Of a DNA stretch of 47,034 bases, positions 16,927 to 25,027 are shown one piece after another. Below the pieces are notes generated by a model. That model did not search any database and was not told where the DNA came from. It saw only the letters and a list, made by a program, of their open reading frames with translations. The DNA is from Klebsiella pneumoniae. Lineage in GTDB: Bacteria > Myxococcota_A > UBA796 > SXON01. How positions within the stretch are numbered: position 1 is the first letter of the stretch; every line of letters starts with the position of its first letter. The DNA lies in NCBI GenBank assembly GCA_945862325.1, contig CAMAXZ010000031.1:1-47034 (forward strand), given 5' to 3'. Made by a program: the position numbers and the translations under genes.

Positions 16927-17937
16927 ATGCCGCACGCGACCAGCCTCGCCGCGCGGGTCCTCCGGACGCCGCTCCTCACGAAGTTGATCGTGCTCGACAC
17001 GGGGCTCAACCTGCTCGCGCTGGCCGTCATGCAAGGCGTGCCGACCGAGCAGGCGCCCATGGTCACCGTCGTGTCCCTGTTCGTCGTGCTGTTCCTCAAC
17101 GCCGCGCTGGTGGCGTGGGCCCTGCTCCCGCTTCGCGAGCTGGAGGAGACCGCACGACGGGTGACCCGAGGCGAGTTCGACGCCCGCACGCGCCTCGGAT
17201 CGACCGCGGACGCCAACCTCGCGCGCATCGCCGCGGCGTTCGACGCCCTCCTCGACACGGTGTCGGACGAGCGCGCGCGCGTGCGCGCCCTCGCCGCACA
17301 GGTGGTCGCCGCCGGCGACAACGAGCGCGCCCACATCGCGCGCGAGCTCCACGACGGCACGGCGCAGTCGCTGTCCGCCCTCGAGATGTTGTTGTCGTCG
17401 CACCTCAACGAACAGCCGCCCGGGCCCGGCCGCGATCAGGCGGCGTTGATGCGCGACGTCGCCCGCGAGGCGCTCGAGGAGGTTCGCGCCCTCTCCCACT
17501 CGGTCCACCCCCGCGCGCTCGACGAGCTCGGGCTCGCGGCGGCGCTCCAGCACCTCGCGCGGCGCGCGCGCGAGCAGAGCGGCGTGGAGGTGGACGTGGA
17601 CATCGCCTGCTTGTCGGTCGATCCGCCGTCGAAGGCGCTCGCGTCGGTGCTCTACCGGGTGGCGCAGGAGTCCCTGCACAACTCGGTCAAGCACGCCCGT
17701 GCCGACGCCGTGCGGATCGCCCTGCGGAGCGAACCGCGCGGGTACTGCCTCGAGATCGAGGACGACGGGGTCGGGTTCGACCTCGCCGAGGTGACCCAGG
17801 CGCGCAAGGGGCTCGGGCTGTTCGTGATGGAGGAGCGCCTCGCCCTGGTGAACGGCGTGCTCGAGGTGCGGAGCACCCCGGGAGACGGCAGCCTCGTCCG
17901 TGCCCGCGTGCCCGCGGTCGTGAAGGGGGCCGCGTGA
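16927..17937 (+). CDS. NarX/DegS-type sensor histidine kinase with minimal periplasmic loop
   Basis: 336 residues. Two hydrophobic helices (about 15-36 and 44-68) are joined by only about eight residues, so there is essentially no extracytoplasmic sensor domain. A HAMP-like segment (about 66-120) follows, then a HisKA_3 dimerisation domain with NERAHIARELHDGTAQ (His142) and the ATPase domain (QESLHNSVKHA, DDGVGF, GLGLFVMEER). This type phosphorylates LuxR-family regulators, and such a gene follows with a 4-base GTGA overlap. It lies 13 bases after the carbonic anhydrase, so it is probably in the same operon. Its stimulus may be membrane state or an intramembrane ligand; that is inference. Confidence 0.88.
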   Translation: MPHATSLAARVLRTPLLTKLIVLDTGLNLLALAVMQGVPTEQAPMVTVVSLFVVLFLNAALVAWALLPLRELEETARRVTRGEFDARTRLGSTADANLARIAAAFDALLDTVSDERARVRALAAQVVAAGDNERAHIARELHDGTAQSLSALEMLLSSHLNEQPPGPGRDQAALMRDVAREALEEVRALSHSVHPRALDELGLAAALQHLARRAREQSGVEVDVDIACLSVDPPSKALASVLYRVAQESLHNSVKHARADAVRIALRSEPRGYCLEIEDDGVGFDLAEVTQARKGLGLFVMEERLALVNGVLEVRSTPGDGSLVRARVPAVVKGAA

Positions 17938-18590
17938 GGATCCGCGTGGTGATCGCCGACGACCACGCCGTTGTCCGCCTCGGGCTCCGCGCCCTCCTCG
18001 CACAGTCTGCCGACATCGAGGTCGTCGGGGAGGCGTCCGACGGCGCCGAGGCGCTGCGGAAGTGCGCCGAGCTGCGCCCGAACGTCGTGATCATGGACCT
18101 CTCGATGGAGGGCATGGACGGCCTCGAGGCGATCCGCCAGCTCACGCGACGCCCCGACGCGCCGCGCGTCCTCGCGGTCACGATGCACGACGAGTCGGAC
18201 TACCTCGTGCCCGCGCTCGACGCGGGCGCCACGGGCTACATCGTCAAGGCCGCCGCGTCGACCGAGCTGCTCGAGGCGTTGCGGGCGGTGGCCGCCGGGC
18301 GCGCGTGGGTGCGCCCGTCCGCGGCCCCCATCCTCGCGCGGCGTTGGGTGAAGCGATCCGCGCAGGAAGACCTGCGCGCCGCGTACGAGCTGCTGAGCGA
18401 GCGCGAGCGCGAAGTGTTCCGCCTGACCGCCGAAGGGCACTCCGCGGCGCGCATCGGGGAGATCCTCCGCGTCAGCCCGAAGACGATCGAGACCTACCGC
18501 CGCCGGGTCAACGACAAGCTCGGCATCGCCGAGCGCCCCGAATACGTCCGCGTGGCGCTCGAGCTCGGTATCCTCGCCGCGCCCCCGTGA
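17934..18590 (+). CDS. LuxR/NarL-family response regulator
   Basis: 218 residues from the GTG at 17934, which overlaps the kinase TGA (GTGA), with AAGGGGG upstream. The receiver (1-120) has Asp9-Asp10, phospho-acceptor Asp55 (VVIMDLSMEG) and Lys105 (YIVKAAAS). The C-terminal GerE-type helix-turn-helix (about 150-210) has LSEREREVFRLTAEGHSAARIGEIL and SPKTIETYRRRV. It is the DNA-binding output of the preceding kinase. Targets are not known; the sulP-carbonic anhydrase leader, with its inverted repeat at 14608, is a reasonable guess from linkage. Confidence 0.93.
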   Translation: MRIRVVIADDHAVVRLGLRALLAQSADIEVVGEASDGAEALRKCAELRPNVVIMDLSMEGMDGLEAIRQLTRRPDAPRVLAVTMHDESDYLVPALDAGATGYIVKAAASTELLEALRAVAAGRAWVRPSAAPILARRWVKRSAQEDLRAAYELLSEREREVFRLTAEGHSAARIGEILRVSPKTIETYRRRVNDKLGIAERPEYVRVALELGILAAPP

Positions 18591-18611
18591 GGGGCCGGTC
18601 GGCGCGGCCCC
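18591..18611. terminator. Hairpin between convergent regulator and porin genes
   Basis: GGGGCCG at 18591-18597 pairs perfectly with CGGCCCC at 18605-18611 around a 7-base loop. It starts at the base after the regulator stop (18590) and lies 10 bases beyond the porin stop (18622) on the other strand, the expected place for a shared bidirectional terminator. No T-tract follows on either side. Confidence 0.4.
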
Positions 18612-18621
18612 CGAAACACGC

Positions 18622-19776
18622 TCAGAACATCGTGTCCAGCATGAGGTTCATCGTGTGCTCGGCGTCCGAGAACTCAGCCTCGTAGGTAGCGATCCACCCG
18701 AGCTGCGCCTTGAATCGGTGGCCGTTCAGGTACACGGCGGTGGCGGCGCCCACCTCGCGGCTCTGCTTCATCGCCGGGTCCGTGCCTTCCAACGGGCGAA
18801 GCTCGGCGTACCGAACCGCGACGTCCGCCTGCTCGTGGAACATGTATGCGCCTTGCGCGAGCCACCCCCATCCGGAGCGGGTCGGGGTCGACGTGCCGTC
18901 GTCGGCCTCGACCGCGTCGTCTTCGGCGACACGCACGACGCCCTCGCCGAGCAGGTAGATCCCGCGCCACTTGAACACGAGGTCAGCGGCGGCGTGGGTA
19001 TAGGTCGTCGTGCCGTCGGTGAATGTCGCGCCCGTCGTGCTCTTCTGGCGGGTGGTGTCGAGGTTGACGGCCCCCCCCACGCCGAGCGCCAACCCCGGCG
19101 TGTCCCGGCGCTTCAGATCGCCCTCGCTGTCGTCGTCCACCTCGCCGAGGGGGCGGAGCTCGAGGCGGGCCACGGCGAGCGCGCCCGGTGGGTGCGCCGT
19201 GGTCTGGGCGATCCCGGCGCCGCCGAACACGCCGACCCGGTACGCCACGGGCGAGGCAGGCCCGCCGAGGTGCTCCGAGTACACATACGCGCCGATGTCG
19301 CGGTCGAGCGTCAGCTCCGACACCGGCTTCGCCCGCTCGGGGAGCTGAAGCGCGAACTCGCGGATCGTCCGCGCACGATCGAACGGCACGAACATCTGCC
19401 CGACGCGCACGCTCGCGTTCGGGCTCTGCGTGAAGTCGAAGTAGGCGTCGTACACGGGCGACGCGGTGGGCTCGCGGAAGTCCGCAGGCGCGACGGCCCA
19501 CTGGGTGACGTAGGCCGTCTTCGGCGAAAAGACGTGCCCGGTGATGAAGAGCCGGGCGGTCTTGAGCTGGGTGAGGGCCGTCGTCTCGCGCTCGCCCGTG
19601 TCGTCCGGACCCGTGACCGTCACGGTTTCACGGAGCAACACGCGGGCGCGCACGTTCATCGAGAAGCGGTCGTCCGCCGACGTGACGGTGATGCCCTTTC
19701 CGGGGCCGGCGGACACGGTCGGGGGCTCGGCCGCCGCTGCGACGGCGAGCATCGTGGCGAACATCGGGGTCAACAT
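18622..19776 (-). CDS. Outer-membrane porin, OprO/OprP-like
   Basis: 384 residues with GAAGGAG upstream of the ATG. A short signal peptide (MLTPMFATMLAVAAAAE) is followed by alternating hydrophobic strands with many aromatics and acidic turns, and the protein ends in Phe (LMLDTMF), the usual beta-barrel C-terminus. Segments such as DAYFDFTQSPNASVRVGQMF and FDRARTIREF match the phosphate-selective porin O/P family. The channel substrate cannot be told from the sequence. It lies 56 bases beyond fabZ on the same strand, so it may be the last gene of the envelope operon or have its own promoter. It converges on the two-component regulator gene. Confidence 0.8.
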   Translation of the reverse strand: MLTPMFATMLAVAAAAEPPTVSAGPGKGITVTSADDRFSMNVRARVLLRETVTVTGPDDTGERETTALTQLKTARLFITGHVFSPKTAYVTQWAVAPADFREPTASPVYDAYFDFTQSPNASVRVGQMFVPFDRARTIREFALQLPERAKPVSELTLDRDIGAYVYSEHLGGPASPVAYRVGVFGGAGIAQTTAHPPGALAVARLELRPLGEVDDDSEGDLKRRDTPGLALGVGGAVNLDTTRQKSTTGATFTDGTTTYTHAAADLVFKWRGIYLLGEGVVRVAEDDAVEADDGTSTPTRSGWGWLAQGAYMFHEQADVAVRYAELRPLEGTDPAMKQSREVGAATAVYLNGHRFKAQLGWIATYEAEFSDAEHTMNLMLDTMF

Positions 19777-19832
19777 GCGGCTCCTTCGGGTACGCGGTCG
19801 TTCGAAGCAAGACCTGTGCCGGCTCCGACCGC

Positions 19833-20258
19833 TCAGTCCGCGAGCGCGGCCATGACTTCACACTCGCACGCGAGGTGACCGTCCACCTCCGCGCGGGCCG
19901 CGAACTTCCACATGCCGCGCTTCACGGCCACCTTCTCCGCGGTGATGCGGACCTGGTCTCCCGGGGTGACCGGGCGGCGGAACCGCACCCCGTCGAGCGC
20001 CGCGAGGTACACGACGCGCGCGCCCAGGTCGGGGTGCGCGCTCATCGCGAGGGCGCCGCACGCCTGCGCGATGGCCTCGACGAGGAGCACCCCCGGGAAC
20101 ACCGGCCGCTGCGGAAAGTGCCCCTGCACCCACGGCTCGTTCATGCTGACGTTCTTGATCGCCACGACGCGGACGCCGGGCTCCACCTCGAGGATCCGGT
20201 CGATCAACAGGAACGGGTAGCGGTGCGGGAGCAGTGCGTGGAGCGCCTCGGCGGTCAT
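19833..20258 (-). CDS. fabZ: 3-hydroxyacyl-ACP dehydratase FabZ
   Basis: 141 residues, full length. It dehydrates beta-hydroxyacyl-ACP in type II fatty-acid synthesis and competes with lipid A synthesis for hydroxymyristoyl-ACP. The opening LPHRYPFLLIDRI and the active-site segment GHFPQRPVFPGVLLVEA are diagnostic, with catalytic His47 and Glu61. The ATG overlaps the lpxD stop (ATGA), so translation is coupled. In many Gram-negatives lpxA follows fabZ; here the next gene is a porin and no lpxA is seen in the window. Confidence 0.97.
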   Translation of the reverse strand: MTAEALHALLPHRYPFLLIDRILEVEPGVRVVAIKNVSMNEPWVQGHFPQRPVFPGVLLVEAIAQACGALAMSAHPDLGARVVYLAALDGVRFRRPVTPGDQVRITAEKVAVKRGMWKFAARAEVDGHLACECEVMAALAD

Positions 20259-21271
20259 CGGGATCCTTCCTTCAGGGCGTCGAGCTCGGCGCGGAGGCGC
20301 CGGACCTCGTCGATCAACTCGGGGAGCTGGGGCGTCGCGGCGGCGACCCGCAGCCAGCGTCGGTGTTCGATGGCGGGCACGCCGGAGCGGCGAGCGCCGG
20401 CCGGCGCGTCGTCCGTGAGCAGGGCGTCGGCCCCGATCTGCGCGCCGTCGCCGACCTCGAGGTGGCCGAGCACCCCCGCGCGCGCGGCGAGGACGACGCC
20501 GCGGCCGAGGCGCGTGCTGCCCGCCACGCCGGCGTACGCGACCAGCAGGGAGTGTGGCCCGATCTCGGCGCCGTGGCCGACCTGCACGAGGTTGTCGAGG
20601 CGGGCGCCCTCGCGCACGACGGTGTCGCCGACCGCGGCGCGATCGACGCAGGAGTTCGCGCCGATCTCGACGTCGTCGCCCACGATGGCGCGCCCGGTCT
20701 GGGGGATCTTCACCCAGCCGTCAGCGGTGGGGACGAAGCCGAAGCCCTCCCCCCCGATGACCGCGCCGGGGTTGAGCCACACGCGGTCGCCGACGGCGCA
20801 GCCGTCCATCACGACGGAGCCGGGCAACAATCGACATTCTCTGCCGATGGTCGCCCCGGCGCCGACGTATGTCCCCGGGTAGAGCACCGACCCCTCGCCC
20901 ACCGTCGCGCCCGGCCCCACGTACGCGAACGCCATCACCGTGGCGCCCGCGACCTCCCCCTCGACCACCGCGCGCGCGTCCACCCCGGCCGCGAAGCGCC
21001 GCTCGGGCACGAACAGGCGCAACGCCCGGGCGAACGCGAGGTAAGGGTCGGCGCAACGAATCACCGTGCGCCCCGGCGCGCGGTCTTTCGGACCCACGAG
21101 GACCGCGCCGGCACGGCTCGTCGCCAGCAGCCGCGCGTACCGACGGTTGGCGAGGAAGCTCAGCTCGTCGGGGCGAGCCTCCTCGAGCCCCGCCACCCCG
21201 GCGAGGCGACAGGCGGCGTCTCCCTCGACGTGCCCGCCGAGCCGCGCCGCGATCTCCCCAGCCGAGTACAC
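20255..21271 (-). CDS. lpxD: UDP-3-O-(3-hydroxyacyl)glucosamine N-acyltransferase LpxD
   Basis: 338 residues from the GTG at 21271, two bases after the skp stop. It adds the second hydroxyacyl chain in lipid A synthesis. Residues 1-95 form the uridine-binding N-terminal domain (DELSFLANRRYARLLATS). Residues 100-295 are a left-handed beta-helix of hexapeptide repeats (VGPGATVGEG, IGRECRLLPG, VGDDVEIGAN). The catalytic His is His233 in NLVQVGHGAEIG. The C-terminus is an extended helix (LPELIDEVRRLRAELDALK) as in trimeric LpxD. The frame stays open upstream of the GTG, but that part is antisense to skp and is not used. It is cytosolic. Confidence 0.95.
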   Translation of the reverse strand: MYSAGEIAARLGGHVEGDAACRLAGVAGLEEARPDELSFLANRRYARLLATSRAGAVLVGPKDRAPGRTVIRCADPYLAFARALRLFVPERRFAAGVDARAVVEGEVAGATVMAFAYVGPGATVGEGSVLYPGTYVGAGATIGRECRLLPGSVVMDGCAVGDRVWLNPGAVIGGEGFGFVPTADGWVKIPQTGRAIVGDDVEIGANSCVDRAAVGDTVVREGARLDNLVQVGHGAEIGPHSLLVAYAGVAGSTRLGRGVVLAARAGVLGHLEVGDGAQIGADALLTDDAPAGARRSGVPAIEHRRWLRVAAATPQLPELIDEVRRLRAELDALKEGSR

Positions 21272-21273
21272 GC

Positions 21274-21792
21274 TTACTTTGCCGGGTTTGCCGCGTTGTA
21301 CCGCTTGATCAGCTCGGCCGTGATGTCCACGGACGAAGAGGCCCACACGACCCCACCCTCGTTGATCTCGACGACGAGGGTGTAGCCCTTCTCCTGGCCG
21401 ATGGTCCCGGCGAGGGTGCGCATCTTCGAGATGAGCGTCTCCATCGCGCCCATGTACGCCTGCTGCATCTCGCCCTCCGACCGCTGGTACGCGGACTGGA
21501 AGCGCATCTGCTCGGCGTAGAGCTCTTCTTCCTTCTGCTTGCGCGCGGCGTCGGAGAGGATCACCGCCTGCTTCTGGAATTCGAGCCCCTTGGCTTCGAG
21601 GTCCTTCCCCATCTTCTCGATGGCGGCCTTCTTCTCGGAGTACATCGACTCGAGCCGCGCGCGCGCGCTCGCACCCTCGGCGACCTCGTTCAGCGCGCGC
21701 TGGAAGTCGACCGTGGCGATCTTCACCTCGGCGAAGGCTGGGGTGGCGAAGGCGAAGAGGAAGGCGAAGGTGGCGAAGATGCGGGCGAGCAT
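21274..21792 (-). CDS. skp: Periplasmic chaperone Skp/OmpH family
   Basis: 172 residues. A clear signal peptide (IFATFAFLFAFATPAFA) is followed by the short strand VKIATVDFQRAL, which is the Skp/OmpH hallmark, then long charged coiled-coil helices (about 35-125) and a C-terminal strand region (YTLVVEINEGGVVWAS) completing the trimer core. It holds unfolded outer-membrane proteins in the periplasm for BamA, whose gene is 20 bases upstream in the same operon. Length and architecture are normal. Confidence 0.94.
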   Translation of the reverse strand: MLARIFATFAFLFAFATPAFAEVKIATVDFQRALNEVAEGASARARLESMYSEKKAAIEKMGKDLEAKGLEFQKQAVILSDAARKQKEEELYAEQMRFQSAYQRSEGEMQQAYMGAMETLISKMRTLAGTIGQEKGYTLVVEINEGGVVWASSSVDITAELIKRYNAANPAK

Positions 21793-21812
21793 GGGCGCTC
21801 CGTGAGGTGCGT

Positions 21813-24323
21813 TCAGAAAGCGGAACCGATGGTGAAGTCGACGACCGAAGGCCGCTCGTCTTCATAACGACCGATGGGCATGCCCCACTCGAAGCGCAGC
21901 GGCCCGATCGGGCTCTGCCAACGGATGCCGAGCCCCCACGCGAGGCGCAGCCCGGCCGGGTCGTACGGCCCGACCCCCCACGGATCGCCGAAGGTGTTGC
22001 CGGCGTCGAAGAAGGCGACGAGGGCGATGCCGGCCGCCTTGATGATCGGCGACTCGAGCTCGAAGTTGTTCACCCAGGTCTTGGTCCCGCCGATGACGAG
22101 CCGATCGTCGGCGGCGCCCGGATCGTCGCTGCCCTGGAACAGGGTGCGGGGCTGGTTGTAGTCGCGGTAGCCGGTGGCGCGGATCGAAGGGCCCAGGGAG
22201 AACGGGTCGTACCCGCGCACCGAGAGGATGCCGCCCGCGCGATACCGATGGATGTACGGCACGATGGTGCCGTCGGTGCTCTGGATGTGCCCGAGCGAGG
22301 TGTTCCAGCGGAACACGAGCCAGTCGCCCTTGGGGATGAGCGGCTGGTAGAAGCGGAAGTTCGCCTGCGTCTGGAGGAAGTTGAAGTCCCCGCCGAAGAG
22401 GGAGACCACGGTGTCCTCATCCGCGCGGAAGCCGCCGGCGAGCTCCGACGAGACCGTGAAGCGGAAGCCGCGCGTCGCGTTGATGCGGTTGTTGCGCTTG
22501 TCGATCTCGAAGGTGAGCCCGACCGAGCTCGTCAGCCCGTTGCGGTAGAGCTGCCCGCCGAACAGGCGCTCTTTGTACGCGTCGAGGCTCAGCAAGCCCA
22601 CGTCTTCGAGGGTGTAGTCGACGGCGAGGCGCACGTCGTTGCGCTTGTCGAGGTACCGCCCGATCTGGATGGTGCCGCCGCGCTGGTACTCGTCCTCGAT
22701 GTACGAGCGTTGGTTGTAGAACCCGTCGACCCGGAGCGTCCACTGGCTGTCGAGGAAGTGAGGGTCGTAGAAGCTCAGGTTTCCGGTGCGGGTGCGCGCC
22801 GACACGTTGCCGGCGAGGCTCACGATCCAGCCGAGCCCGAGGAAGTTCGACTTCTGGACGTTGGCGGTGAACAAGAAGCTCTCGGCGCTGCCGTAGCCGG
22901 CGCCCACGGAGAAGCTGCCCGTCGGGCGCTCGCTGACGTCCACGTTCACGTCGAGCTCGTCGGGCGCGCTCCCGCGCGGGGTGCTCACCTCGACCGTCTC
23001 GAAGAACCCGAGGCGCTCGAGCCGCTCGCGCGCCTCGCGGAGCGCGGAGCCTCGGTACGTCTCGCCTTCGTTCTGCGGGATCTCGCGGCGCACGACCTTG
23101 TCGTAGGTGGGGTCGTTGCCGGTGATGTTGATGCGGCCGATCCGCATCTTCTCGCCACGCTGGACGTCGATCTGGAGGTCGACGATCCCCGTCTCGGGGT
23201 CGGTCTGCGGCAGCGGGGTCGCGTTCGCGAACGCGTAGCCCTGGTCTCCGTAGAGGTCGCTCACCCGCTGCATCGCGGCTTGGAGGGTGGTCAGCTTGAA
23301 GGTGTCGCCCTTGCGGAGCGGGATGCCGCCCGCCCGAAAGTCGAGGGGGTCCTTCTGGATCTCCGGCGTCCACGCCTCGGTGAACGGCACCCCGGCGCGC
23401 TGGTCGCGGGTGTGCGCGGCCTGCACGTCACGGACGCGGGTGCCGTCGAGCAGCGTGGCGACGGCGCCGGGGGTGAGCCCCTCGTCCGGCACGAAGTCGC
23501 CGGTGACGCTCACGTCCCCAAGTTTGTACCTTGGTCCTTCGGTGACGTGCACGGTGACGCGGATGTGCCGCTTGTCGGGCGTGAGGTAGACCTGAGGGTC
23601 GTCCACCTGCGCGTCGACGTGCCCCTCCTCGAGCAGCACCGACCGGATGACGTAGACGTCGTTCTCGAGGTTCTCCTCGACGAACGTGCCGCCCGACGTC
23701 AGCCACGGGACGAGCCCGCCCTCGCGCGTCTGCATGAAGCGCTTGATCTTCGCGTCGGGCACCTGCGTGTTGCCGGTGATGTCGACGGTCTGGACGATGA
23801 CCTTGCGGTTCTCCGTGATCTGGAAGGCGAGGTCGACGAGGTCGTCGCCCACGGCCGTGATCTGCGGCTCGACCGTCGCGAGGTAGAAGCCCTTCTCGAG
23901 GTACTTCGCCCGGATTGCCCGTGCGACCTGGGCCACGCGCGCGTCGCTCGGCACCGTGAACGGCTCGATGTCCACCGCGTCGTCGAGGTCGTCTTCCTTG
24001 ACCTTCTTCGAGCCCTCGATGCGCACCTCGCGCACCGCCGGCTTCTCGTCGACCTCGAAGCGCACGACGAGGCCGGACGCCCCCTCCTCGACCCGCACGA
24101 CCACGTCCTCGACGTAGCCGGAGCGCCAGATTGCCCGGATGTCCCTCTGGATCTTCCAGTCCTCGAGCGCCTCTCCCGCCCGCAGCTGGATGACCTCGAG
24201 GAGGGCCGCCTCTTCCACCCGGCGGTTGCCGCTCACCACCACGTCGGCGACACGCCCGACGATCTCGACGGGCGCCTCGGCGCGGGCGCCCGCGGCGAGG
24301 GCGAGGAGCATCGCGACGTTCAT
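21813..24323 (-). CDS. bamA: Outer-membrane protein assembly factor BamA
   Basis: 836 residues. A short signal peptide (MNVAMLLALAAGARAEA) precedes five POTRA domains: about 24-93, 94-174, 176-262, 265-390 and 393-467. The C-terminal half is a 16-stranded barrel with the lid-lock motif VRGYD at 702-706, ending in Phe. It inserts beta-barrel proteins into the outer membrane. POTRA4 appears to carry an extra segment of some 35-45 residues (about 295-338, charged, no strand pattern) compared with the usual domain. The ATG overlaps the lolD stop (ATGA). Upstream lolCD and downstream skp support the role. Confidence 0.96.
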   Translation of the reverse strand: MNVAMLLALAAGARAEAPVEIVGRVADVVVSGNRRVEEAALLEVIQLRAGEALEDWKIQRDIRAIWRSGYVEDVVVRVEEGASGLVVRFEVDEKPAVREVRIEGSKKVKEDDLDDAVDIEPFTVPSDARVAQVARAIRAKYLEKGFYLATVEPQITAVGDDLVDLAFQITENRKVIVQTVDITGNTQVPDAKIKRFMQTREGGLVPWLTSGGTFVEENLENDVYVIRSVLLEEGHVDAQVDDPQVYLTPDKRHIRVTVHVTEGPRYKLGDVSVTGDFVPDEGLTPGAVATLLDGTRVRDVQAAHTRDQRAGVPFTEAWTPEIQKDPLDFRAGGIPLRKGDTFKLTTLQAAMQRVSDLYGDQGYAFANATPLPQTDPETGIVDLQIDVQRGEKMRIGRINITGNDPTYDKVVRREIPQNEGETYRGSALREARERLERLGFFETVEVSTPRGSAPDELDVNVDVSERPTGSFSVGAGYGSAESFLFTANVQKSNFLGLGWIVSLAGNVSARTRTGNLSFYDPHFLDSQWTLRVDGFYNQRSYIEDEYQRGGTIQIGRYLDKRNDVRLAVDYTLEDVGLLSLDAYKERLFGGQLYRNGLTSSVGLTFEIDKRNNRINATRGFRFTVSSELAGGFRADEDTVVSLFGGDFNFLQTQANFRFYQPLIPKGDWLVFRWNTSLGHIQSTDGTIVPYIHRYRAGGILSVRGYDPFSLGPSIRATGYRDYNQPRTLFQGSDDPGAADDRLVIGGTKTWVNNFELESPIIKAAGIALVAFFDAGNTFGDPWGVGPYDPAGLRLAWGLGIRWQSPIGPLRFEWGMPIGRYEDERPSVVDFTIGSAF

Positions 24324-25027
24324 GCGCCGTCCTCGATGAGCCGGCCGTCACGGAGCCGCGCGCGGCGCGGAAAGCGCGCCGCGAGGTCGGTCGAGTGCGT
24401 GACGACGACAAGGGTGGCGCGCGTGACGGTCATCAGGAGCTCGAGCACGTCGTTCGCCGTCGCGGGATCGAGGTTCCCCGTGGGTTCGTCCGCGAGCACG
24501 AGGCCCGGATCGAGGATGAGCGCCCGGGCGATGGCCACGCGCTGCTGCTCGCCGCCGCTCAGCTCGCCCGGCTTGTGATGGAGGCGCTCGCCGAGCCCGA
24601 CGGCGCGGAGCCGGTCGGCGGCGCGGGCCCTGGCGTCCGCCAGGCGTTCGCCGGCGATGATCGCGGGCATGGCCGCGTTGGTGAGCGCGTCGTGATCCGG
24701 CAGCAGGTGATGGAACTGGAAGATGAACCCGACGCTGCGGTTGCGGTAACGATCGAGCGCAGCGGTGCCGCGGCCGCGCAGGGGCACGCCGTCGACGACG
24801 ACCTCCCCCGACGTGGGCGGCTCGAGCGCGCCGAGGATGTGGAGGAACGTGCTCTTTCCGGAGCCGCTCTGCCCCATCAACGCCATCGCGTCGCCCGGGG
24901 CGAGCGTGAGATCCAGGCCGCGGAGGACGTGGATGTCCTGGCCGCCCTTGCGGAACGTGCGCGTGAGGCCGCGGACCTCGAGGCGCACGCCGCCCGGGGA
25001 GACGCGCGCGGCCGCTTCGGAGCTCAT
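24320..25027 (-). CDS. lolD: Lipoprotein-releasing ABC transporter ATPase LolD
   Basis: 235 residues from the ATG at 25027, overlapping the lolC stop (ATGA). It powers release of lipoproteins from the inner membrane to the periplasmic carrier. All ABC motifs are present: Walker A GQSGSGKST, Q-loop FQFHHLLPD, signature LSGGEQQRVAIARAL, Walker B LVLADEPTGNLD and switch His in VVVTHS. FQFHHLLPD is characteristic of LolD within the MacB/LolD group. The first 15 or so residues (SSEAAARVSPGG) are a variable leader. The next gene is bamA. Confidence 0.95.
   Translation of the reverse strand: MSSEAAARVSPGGVRLEVRGLTRTFRKGGQDIHVLRGLDLTLAPGDAMALMGQSGSGKSTFLHILGALEPPTSGEVVVDGVPLRGRGTAALDRYRNRSVGFIFQFHHLLPDHDALTNAAMPAIIAGERLADARARAADRLRAVGLGERLHHKPGELSGGEQQRVAIARALILDPGLVLADEPTGNLDPATANDVLELLMTVTRATLVVVTHSTDLAARFPRRARLRDGRLIEDGA

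Noticed and set aside
21272..21865. Extension of lpxD across skp
   Set aside because: The frame is open but overlaps skp in another frame, and LpxD homologues begin at the GTG at 21271.
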